From the NCBI GenBank assembly GCA_002317115.1, contig DCIP01000005.1:6139-12625 (forward strand): a stretch of DNA of 6,487 nucleotides, given 5' to 3'. Positions within the stretch are counted from its first letter, which is position 1. Every line of letters begins with the position of its first letter. The position numbers and the translations under genes were made by a program. The DNA comes from Candidatus Scybalocola fimicaballi (GTDB lineage Bacteria > Bacteroidota > Bacteroidia > Bacteroidales > Paludibacteraceae). The notes under the pieces were generated by a model that saw only the letters and a program-made list of their open reading frames with translations, was not told the origin of the DNA and did no database searches. Below, in pieces: positions 1 through 5,438 of the stretch.

Positions 1-1101
1 CTCATTTTTCCAGTTGGCGAATGGCACTATCTGTGCGACGTCGCAGCTTGGATCGTACTGAGATCTTGAAACGAAGTCTGGCTTCAAACCGTCGACTTCG
101 GCATAATCAGAAATCACCACTGGCACTTTGCTGTCGCCAATGATTCCGATTCTGTTTAGTTTTCTTGCAGAAAGTTTGCAGATTTCTTTCAACGAATACT
201 CGCCGTTAGCAGTGGATTTCTTCGCTACCTTTGAGTTGATATAATCAGCAAGTGATTTTGCCACAGGAATCTCAGCCTCTGGATCCTCACTCAAAGAGAC
301 GCGGATAGTGTCACCGATTCCATCGTAAAGCAATGCTCCGATACCAGCCGCACTCTTCACACGTCCATCTTCACCGGCTCCAGCCTCAGTCACACCAAGG
401 TGGATAGGGTAGTGAAGGTCTTCATTCTCCATTCTCTCCACAAGCAGACGGACAGTCTGAACCATGATGATTACGTTGGATGCCTTGATTGAGATCACCA
501 CGTCGTTGAAATTTTCTGATTTACAGATTCTCAAGAACTCAAGACACGACTCTACCATTCCGTTGGATGTGTCACCGTAGCGTGATAGAATTCTGTCGGA
601 TAGAGAACCGTGGTTCACACCAATTCTGATGGCAGTCTTATGCTCTTTGCAGATATTCAAGAATGGCACGAAACGGTCGCGGATCTTCTGCAACTCAGCT
701 GCGTATTCCTCGTCTGTATACTCAAATCTCTTCTGTGTATGGACACTGTCGACATAGTTGCCTGGATTGATTCTCACCTTCTCCACATATTGAGCGGCGA
801 CGTCGGCTGCGGCAGGATTAAAGTGGATGTCAGCCACCAAAGGCACATTGCATCCAAGTTCAGCCAAACGCTTCTCTATAAACTGAAGGTTGTTGGCCTC
901 TTTTTGACCCTGAGCAGTGAAACGGACGATCTCGCCACCCACGTCGGCAATACGCTTACATTGTTGAGCCGAAGCTTCGATATCGTTAGTGTCGGTGTTT
1001 GCCATCGACTGTAGACGGATAGGGTTATTGCCACCAAGCAAAACGTTTCCGATATGCACTTCAGTCGTCTGTCGACGGCTATATTTTAGAATATTAGTCA
1101 T
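1..1101 (-). CDS. ispG: IspG (GcpE), 4-hydroxy-3-methylbut-2-enyl diphosphate synthase, 3' end cut off by the window
   Basis: This cytoplasmic iron-sulfur enzyme makes HMBPP from methylerythritol cyclodiphosphate, the penultimate step of the MEP isoprenoid pathway. The frame is open from an ATG at 1101 to the left edge, giving 367 residues. Family hallmarks appear in order: QSMANTDTND (31-40), VRFTAQGQKEA (59-69), ADIHF (90-94), RINPGN (110-115), RIGVNHGSLSDRIL (159-172), VISIKASN (about 202-209) and HLGVTEAGAGEDGR (about 234-247). These belong to the N-terminal TIM barrel. The last visible residues, after about 290, match the start of the extra domain found in the long Bacteroidota, Chlamydia and plant forms (roughly 600 or more residues). 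The C-terminal domain with the three cluster-binding cysteines is outside the window, so completeness cannot be judged. The leader is A-rich with no Shine-Dalgarno sequence, as is common in this phylum. It lies 25 bp downstream of the ATPase/nuclease gene on the same strand. Confidence 0.97.
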   Translation of the reverse strand, partial: MTNILKYSRRQTTEVHIGNVLLGGNNPIRLQSMANTDTNDIEASAQQCKRIADVGGEIVRFTAQGQKEANNLQFIEKRLAELGCNVPLVADIHFNPAAADVAAQYVEKVRINPGNYVDSVHTQKRFEYTDEEYAAELQKIRDRFVPFLNICKEHKTAIRIGVNHGSLSDRILSRYGDTSNGMVESCLEFLRICKSENFNDVVISIKASNVIIMVQTVRLLVERMENEDLHYPIHLGVTEAGAGEDGRVKSAAGIGALLYDGIGDTIRVSLSEDPEAEIPVAKSLADYINSKVAKKSTANGEYSLKEICKLSARKLNRIGIIGDSKVPVVISDYAEVDGLKPDFVSRSQYDPSCDVAQIVPFANWKNE

Positions 1102-1126
1102 GTTATTATATTTGTTATTTCTTACT

Positions 1127-2674
1127 TTAAATTTCCACCTTCCACTCAGTCAGATTCTTCTCCGTTGTGCTGAAGTTCGCACCGATCTTCACCACTCTCT
1201 TTGCTGGGGCAGAGATCTTTTTCGCATATCTCTTTTCATCTATTTGAGCAAATGCGACTTCCGCTGACTCGTCACGCTTGCATTCAATGATATAGACGCA
1301 ATTGTTTGTTTCAAAGAAGACATCAATGCGTCCGCTCAACACAGGACGTTCCACTGTCACATTGTATCCAGTTGCTCGGATCATTAAATAAAGCATATTG
1401 CGAAAATTGGCCTCAATTAGTTTGACATTATTGTTTTCAAATGGAACCTCACTCATTATCAGTTGCATCTGAGTCATAAACGAATCCACGTCGTCGTTAC
1501 GAATATGCTGTTTCAGTGTATAAATATCTGTATCCCATTCGTTCATGGATTTTCCAGCAAACTCAATCGCTAAATAGCGGACAAAACCGTCGGCAACCTC
1601 CTCATTGGGAAATCCCAACTTGTAGATTTCGTCTTCATAACTCTTGATTGTCAGATATCCACTTTGATAAAGTGCGGCAACAATATTGTCCTCTCCATTG
1701 CCAAACGACGCCATGCCTTCCGCAGTCGACACTATCTCTTTATTGAAAGTGGTTAAATCATAACTTTGTTTTTTTAAGATCTTCGCCAAATAAGTCGGAG
1801 TGCCAGTAGCAAACCAATAGTTTCTTAATTGTTTCTCGTTCAATGCATTGAGCAAGCTGAACGGATTATAGACATCTTCCGACTCTTCAGAAAAATGATA
1901 ACCGTCATACTTGTTTTTTAGAATGGCGTATATATCATTTTTATCTGTCTTTTTCTTGTCTGCAAAAACTTGAATTTCTTCATCAAAATATTTGTGCAAC
2001 TCATTTTCTGAAATTCCACAAATACTTGAATACATATCATTGTTTGATATATCCTGCAAATTATTTGCCGCACTGAAGATTCCCAATTTTCCATAACGAG
2101 TGACGCCAGTCAGAAATGTGAATTTGATAAGGCTGTCTCCTCTTTTGAAAATGCCATATAAACTTTGGAGAACTGTTCTGTTATTGTCTTGAATCTCAGG
2201 TAAACCAATAGCGTCAGTAAGAGGCTTGTCATACTCGTCAACAAGAATGACGACTTTTCTTCCTGTTTGTTCTTTAGCACGTGAAATCACACCGTAAAAA
2301 CGGTCTCCAATTTCTTTTTCACTTTCAACCCTACCATATTTAAGTTCCCATTCCGACAAAACAGAGCCTAATCTGTTTTGCAACGCAGACTCTTTAGTAT
2401 AGTCTCCACCTGAGAAATCAAGGTGAAACACCGGATATTCAATCCATTCCGTCTCCAGAGAATCTATAGCGAGACCTTTGAAAAGTTCTTTTCTACCAAG
2501 GAAATAAGCCTCCAATGTTGTGGTAAGCAGACTTTTGCCGAAACGACGCGGGCGGCTCAAGAAATAATATTCTCCTGAGGAAACTAATTTGTATACCAGA
2601 TCCGTTTTGTCTACATAGACATAACCGCCTTCAATTATCTTTTCAAATGTCTGTATACCTATTGGAAATTTCAT
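1127..2674 (-). CDS. AAA-ATPase-like protein with C-terminal PD-(D/E)XK nuclease domain, function unknown
   Basis: The 515-residue protein has two parts. The N-terminal AAA-ATPase-like domain (PF09820 type) begins FPIGIQTFEKII and VYVDKTDLVYKL. It carries a Walker A-like RPRRFGKSLL (41-50; K47, S48), a Walker B ILVDEYDKPL (143-152; D146, E147) and a sensor-like FLTGVTR (187-193). The C-terminal PD-(D/E)XK domain (PF08011/DUF1703 type) has GRIDVFFE (448-455; D451), then IIECK (462-466; E464, K466) and a downstream Q477. All core residues are intact, so it may bind ATP and cut nucleic acid, but no substrate is established. There is no signal peptide or membrane segment. The frame stays open upstream to a GTG at 2842, but family proteins normally begin at or near MKFPIG, so I chose the ATG at 2674. 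The extra 56 codons would run through palindromic repeats. Sampled 60-base stretches are 30-50% GC, lower on average than rel and ispG, which suggests acquisition. Similar proteins occur in many copies per genome in Bacteroidota. Confidence 0.9.
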   Translation of the reverse strand: MKFPIGIQTFEKIIEGGYVYVDKTDLVYKLVSSGEYYFLSRPRRFGKSLLTTTLEAYFLGRKELFKGLAIDSLETEWIEYPVFHLDFSGGDYTKESALQNRLGSVLSEWELKYGRVESEKEIGDRFYGVISRAKEQTGRKVVILVDEYDKPLTDAIGLPEIQDNNRTVLQSLYGIFKRGDSLIKFTFLTGVTRYGKLGIFSAANNLQDISNNDMYSSICGISENELHKYFDEEIQVFADKKKTDKNDIYAILKNKYDGYHFSEESEDVYNPFSLLNALNEKQLRNYWFATGTPTYLAKILKKQSYDLTTFNKEIVSTAEGMASFGNGEDNIVAALYQSGYLTIKSYEDEIYKLGFPNEEVADGFVRYLAIEFAGKSMNEWDTDIYTLKQHIRNDDVDSFMTQMQLIMSEVPFENNNVKLIEANFRNMLYLMIRATGYNVTVERPVLSGRIDVFFETNNCVYIIECKRDESAEVAFAQIDEKRYAKKISAPAKRVVKIGANFSTTEKNLTEWKVEI

Positions 2675-2745
2675 AATCACATCTTTATGGAATTTCTGCA
2701 AAGATAATGAAAATCTTGTGAATATGGAATCACAATACTCGAATC

Positions 2746-2859
2746 CGACACACGCTTCCGACACCATGTTTTTGACGTTGTCAAAAACATGGAATCGGCT
2801 ACCGTCGCTTTCGCGAAATAGGTCCGATGGACCTGCTAACACGCTGGCGACACACGCTT
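2746..2859. repeat. Pair of 12-bp direct repeats, CGACACACGCTT
   Basis: Identical copies lie at 2746-2757 and 2848-2859, 102 bp apart. A partial copy, ACACGCT, is at 2839-2845. One copy is outside the hairpin and the other is within the central loop of the long inverted repeat. This hints at internal duplication of a repeat unit rather than a target-site duplication, because the copies do not bracket either palindrome neatly. Confidence 0.6.
2764..2792. repeat. Perfect 13-bp inverted repeat (hairpin with 3-nt loop)
   Basis: The left arm CCATGTTTTTGAC (2764-2776) and right arm GTCAAAAACATGG (2780-2792) are exact reverse complements separated by GTT. Read on the minus strand it would fold in the leader of the ATPase/nuclease transcript, about 90 nt before its start codon. 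No U-rich run follows on either strand, so it does not look like an intrinsic terminator. Its right end shares one base with the long inverted repeat that follows, so the two may be parts of one element. Confidence 0.85.
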
Positions 2860-2934
2860 ATTTTCCTACAAACGTTGGATTACGCACACAAATATGTCCA
2901 GCGGACCTGTTTCGCTTGCGACGGTAGCCGATTC
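2792..2934. repeat. Long imperfect inverted repeat upstream of the ATPase/nuclease gene
   Basis: The outer 17 bp are perfect: GAATCGGCTACCGTCGC at 2792-2808 against its reverse complement at 2918-2934. Complementarity resumes inward through GCGAAA (2813-2818 with 2910-2915), AGGTCCG (2820-2826 with 2902-2908) and TGGAC (2828-2832 with 2896-2900). The arms are therefore about 41 and 39 nt around a 63-nt centre. Each arm also contains a small internal palindrome, GGTCC-GAT-GGACC and GTCC-AGC-GGAC. I see no target-site duplication and no transposase. It could be a MITE-like or REP-like genomic repeat, or a structured leader RNA of the downstream gene. The structure is directly visible; its role is unknown. 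Confidence 0.85.
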
Positions 2935-2937
2935 TTG

Positions 2938-2945
2938 CAAATATA
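2938..2945 (-). promoter_or_regulatory. Candidate -7 promoter element for the ATPase/nuclease gene
   Basis: On the minus strand the bases read TATATTTG, matching the Bacteroidota -7 consensus TAnnTTTG. It lies after the rel terminator and before the inverted repeat. A TTTG is present upstream, but only 10 nt away, which is shorter than the usual spacing of about 19-21, so the -33 element is unsupported. If this element is used, transcription would start near 2931 and give a leader of about 255 nt containing both palindromes. The AT-rich context makes chance matches fairly likely. Confidence 0.4.
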
Positions 2946-2967
2946 ATAAAAAATTCAAACTGTACTT

Positions 2968-3003
2968 TTAAAACAAATTAGGGCACTGTTATTCCAGCGC
3001 CCT
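2968..3003 (-). terminator. Intrinsic terminator of the rel gene
   Basis: On the minus strand AGGGCGCTG pairs with CAGTGCCCT (9-bp stem, one G-U pair) around a 6-nt loop, GAATAA. The stem is followed by the T-rich AATTTGTTTTAA. It begins 25 bp past the rel stop codon, which is a good position for a rel terminator. It also implies that the ATPase/nuclease gene needs a promoter of its own. Confidence 0.8.
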
Positions 3004-3028
3004 TATGATAATTAAATATTTGTTTGTC

Positions 3029-5257
3029 TTATTTCTCGTTCTCGATTCGGTTCACAGACTTCATTCCGTGGACTTTCAACAGATTCAAACATAGATTGTT
3101 AAGGTCTTCGACGTCGTGGATGTAAAGTGTGATACATCCGTCGAAAATGCCGTCCTTGGTGTCGATGTTGATCTTTGTCATATTGATCTCGTTCTCCTCA
3201 CTGATGACATTAAGTATCTTGCTCAACACTCCCTGTGAATCGATTCCGTTGATTCGGATTGTGGCTGGGAACGAAAGAACTTTGTGTGTCTCCCAAACGG
3301 CAGAAACGATATTTTCTCCGTGGTTGCTCTTTAGTTTCATCGCCACCGGACACTGACACTTATGCACCACGAATTTGTTTTCCCCTTCCATGAATCCAAG
3401 GATGTCGTCTCCTGGAATTGGTTGGCAACACTCAGCGATTCGGTAGTTTTTAGTGCTCTCTGTTAGCGTCAAAACCTTTGATTTTAAAGTCGTTGCCTCA
3501 GTGCCTGTCTCTTTCTTATTGCTGCTTCCAAACTGAAGCTTCCAGAATTTCATCCATTTGCTCTCAGCTTTTGCCTTAAAGAACAGTTTTGGAATCTCAG
3601 CAAGAGCAATCTGAGCTTTACCGATAGCGTAGAACAACTCCTCTTTCTTTGTCTTACCGTAATGTTCAAGCATGTGGTTGAGAAGGTCACGAGACAATGA
3701 CTGTCCGTGGCTGTCGAGCAACTCCTTCAAGTCGTTCTCTCCTTTGGTCATGATATTGCGGTATTCCTTCTTGAAAAGGCTACGGATTTTTGTTTTGGCT
3801 CTGGCTGTCTTGACGAATTCGATCCAGTCTTCAGACGGACTCTGCTTCTTACTTGTAAGAATCTCCACCTGGTCGCCTGAATTAAGCACGTAGCTCAACG
3901 GCTCAAGTTTATGGTTTACCTTGGCTCCGATGCAGGTAGTTCCGACGTCGGTATGCAAAAGGAATGCGAAATCGAGAACCGTCGAACCTTGAGGCATAGT
4001 CTTGATATCGCCATTAGGAGTGAAGACGAAGATTTCCGACGCGAATAGATTAAGCTTGAATGTGTCGAGGAAGTCAATAGCGTTAGGCTCTGGATTTTCA
4101 AGAAGTTCCTTGATTGTCTGAAGCCATTTCTCCAACTCAGAATCGTCTTTCTCACCAGTCTTGTATTTCCAGTGTGCGGCAAATCCCTTTTCTGCAATAT
4201 CATCCATACGACGTGAACGGATCTGCACCTCCACCCATTGTCCGAGAGGTCCCATCACAGTGACGTGTAGAGCCTCGTAACCATTGGCACGCGGCGTGCT
4301 CACCCAGTCGCGGATACGGTCAGGGTGTGGCTTATACTGGTCAGTCACAGCAGAATAGATCTCCCAACAAAGTTTCTTCTCCGACTGGTTTTCATCGGCG
4401 TCGAAGATGATACGTAGGGCCAAAAGGTCGTAAACCTCCTCAAACGGGATGTTCTTTTTCTGCATCTTTCTCCAGATAGAGTATACACTCTTCACTCTGG
4501 CGTGGATTTCGTATTTAAGACCAAGTGCGTCAAGGGATTTAGATATAGGAGCTGCGAATTTCTCAAACAGTTTATTGCGTTGCTCTTTAGTGTTGGCTAT
4601 CTTGGCAGATAGCTCTTCATATTTGTCAGGATGTTCATACTTAAAACTTAGGTCTTCAAGTTCCGTCTTAATGGCATATAAACCAAGACGGTTGGCAAGA
4701 GGAGCATAGATATATTGAGTCTCGCCGGCGATTTTCAATTGTTTTGCCTGAGGCATCGACGCAAGGGTACGCATATTGTGAAGACGGTCGGCCATCTTAA
4801 TCAATACCACTCGGATATCCTCACTCATGGTTAGCAGAAGCTTACGGAAGTTTTCAGCCTGTTTGCTAGCCTGTTCACCGAAGACACCACCTGAGATTTT
4901 AGTCAAACCGTCGACAATCTGAGCGATTTTCTTTCCGAAACGTTCCTCGATATCCTCAACGGTATATTCAGTATCTTCAACAACGTCGTGAAGAAGAGCG
5001 GCGCAGATAGAAGTTGAGCCAAGACCAATCTCTTCAGCGACGATTCTTGCCACAGTGATAGGGTGGAGAATATAAGGCTCTCCACTTCTACGTCGCACAC
5101 CCTGATGTGCATCCATAGCAAAACGGAATGCCTTGTCGATCAAATCCAGTTTCTGACGGTGGGCACTCTTCTTATATATCTCCAACATCTCCTGATATTG
5201 GCTCTCTATATATGCGTTTTCGTCTTCGATACTCTGTAAACTCTGTGGGTTTTCCAT
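3029..5257 (-). CDS. spoT: Bifunctional (p)ppGpp synthetase/hydrolase, RelA/SpoT (Rsh) family
   Basis: This stringent-response enzyme makes (p)ppGpp from ATP and GTP/GDP and also hydrolyses it. The 742 residues match full-length long Rsh proteins. The HD hydrolase domain (about 40-200) keeps its metal-site residues: H51, H90-D91, E94-D95 (HDVVEDT) and D157 in KMADRLHN. The synthetase domain (about 250-365) has RVKSVYSIWRKM (254-265), YDLLALRI with D277, and VEVQIR with the catalytic-type E343. R314-I315-R316-D317 is a variant of the RXKD motif of bifunctional enzymes, not the EXDD of synthetase-only RelA. TGS follows (about 405-470), then a Cys/His zinc-binding region (C610, C611, H632, C634) and a C-terminal ACT domain (about 660-735). 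Both activities therefore look intact. The ATG at 5257 is supported by AAAGGA seven bases upstream. It is transcribed alone, ending at a terminator, and divergently from the porin gene. The symbol could equally be rel. Confidence 0.96.
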   Translation of the reverse strand: MENPQSLQSIEDENAYIESQYQEMLEIYKKSAHRQKLDLIDKAFRFAMDAHQGVRRRSGEPYILHPITVARIVAEEIGLGSTSICAALLHDVVEDTEYTVEDIEERFGKKIAQIVDGLTKISGGVFGEQASKQAENFRKLLLTMSEDIRVVLIKMADRLHNMRTLASMPQAKQLKIAGETQYIYAPLANRLGLYAIKTELEDLSFKYEHPDKYEELSAKIANTKEQRNKLFEKFAAPISKSLDALGLKYEIHARVKSVYSIWRKMQKKNIPFEEVYDLLALRIIFDADENQSEKKLCWEIYSAVTDQYKPHPDRIRDWVSTPRANGYEALHVTVMGPLGQWVEVQIRSRRMDDIAEKGFAAHWKYKTGEKDDSELEKWLQTIKELLENPEPNAIDFLDTFKLNLFASEIFVFTPNGDIKTMPQGSTVLDFAFLLHTDVGTTCIGAKVNHKLEPLSYVLNSGDQVEILTSKKQSPSEDWIEFVKTARAKTKIRSLFKKEYRNIMTKGENDLKELLDSHGQSLSRDLLNHMLEHYGKTKKEELFYAIGKAQIALAEIPKLFFKAKAESKWMKFWKLQFGSSNKKETGTEATTLKSKVLTLTESTKNYRIAECCQPIPGDDILGFMEGENKFVVHKCQCPVAMKLKSNHGENIVSAVWETHKVLSFPATIRINGIDSQGVLSKILNVISEENEINMTKINIDTKDGIFDGCITLYIHDVEDLNNLCLNLLKVHGMKSVNRIENEK

Positions 5258-5264
5258 ATCATAG

Positions 5265-5270
5265 TCCTTT
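5265..5270 (-). promoter_or_regulatory. Ribosome binding site of the rel/spoT gene
   Basis: On the minus strand AAAGGA is followed by a 7-nt spacer and the ATG at 5257. Shine-Dalgarno sequences are often weak in this phylum, and none is seen before ispG or the porin gene, so this one helps fix the start. Confidence 0.65.
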
Positions 5271-5277
5271 TATATAG

Positions 5278-5285
5278 CAAATATA
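5278..5285 (-). promoter_or_regulatory. Candidate -7 promoter element of the rel/spoT gene
   Basis: The minus-strand TATATTTG matches TAnnTTTG and lies 20 nt upstream of the ATG, giving a short leader that just includes the AAAGGA site. The expected -33 position holds only a T-rich run without a clear TTTG. The same octamer occurs ahead of the ATPase/nuclease gene. Confidence 0.5.
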
Positions 5286-5382
5286 AATTATATGGATTGA
5301 ATTAAAAAATTATAAGTGCAAAATATGAAGGTTTATTATTGTTAGACAAAGGAGGCTTTTTCCCAAATACCCATTTTTGTGT

Positions 5383-5415
5383 ATTGCCCTATACCTGACT
5401 AGTGAGGTAATTTTG
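5383..5415 (+). promoter_or_regulatory. Promoter of the porin gene (-33 and -7 elements)
   Basis: TAATTTTG at 5408-5415 matches the Bacteroidota -7 consensus TAnnTTTG. ATTG at 5383-5386, 21 bp upstream, is a near match to the -33 TTTG. The predicted transcription start is near 5422, about 17 nt before the porin ATG, with an A-rich leader (GAAAAAAATGAATC) in place of a Shine-Dalgarno sequence. This is the only promoter in the window with both elements at acceptable spacing. Confidence 0.65.
5392..5409. promoter_or_regulatory. 18-bp near-palindrome in the porin promoter, possible operator
   Basis: TACCTGACTAGTGAGGTA has half-sites TACCTGACT and, in reverse complement, TACCTCACT, which match at 8 of 9 positions. 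It fills most of the spacer between the -33 and -7 elements and overlaps the first two bases of the -7 box. A dimeric repressor bound here would block RNA polymerase. No regulator is encoded in the window, so operator function is inference. Confidence 0.4.
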
Positions 5416-5438
5416 CAGTCGAAAAAAATGAATCAACT

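Larger units (their letters stand above)
2675..3028. other. Structured intergenic region between rel and the ATPase/nuclease gene
   Basis: This 354-bp stretch has no convincing gene. From the rel side leftward it holds the rel terminator, a TATATTTG promoter-like element, a long inverted repeat of 41/39-nt arms, two copies of a 12-bp direct repeat, and a perfect 13-bp hairpin. The 70 or so bases nearest the ATPase/nuclease start look unremarkable. The sequence between the rel terminator and the repeats is very AT-rich, while the repeats themselves are GC-richer and stand out from their surroundings. Confidence 0.8.

Noticed and set aside
610..1267. Plus-strand open frames of 134 and 92 codons opposite ispG and the end of the ATPase/nuclease gene
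   Set aside because: They are antisense shadows of well-supported genes, with no family resemblance.
2675..2842. A 56-codon N-terminal extension of the ATPase/nuclease gene, starting at a GTG at 2842 or an ATG at 2767
   Set aside because: The first start would be a GTG, the segment translates through palindromic repeats, and family proteins begin at or near MKFPIG. The open frame here is probably accidental.
2792..2934. An insertion sequence, or a CRISPR repeat pair
   Set aside because: There is no transposase, no target-site duplication and no regularly spaced repeat-spacer pattern; only an inverted repeat is present.
3129..5121. Several open frames of 72-95 codons on both strands within the rel/spoT gene
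   Set aside because: All lie inside an intact 742-residue Rsh coding region in other frames, and their translations show no recognisable domain.
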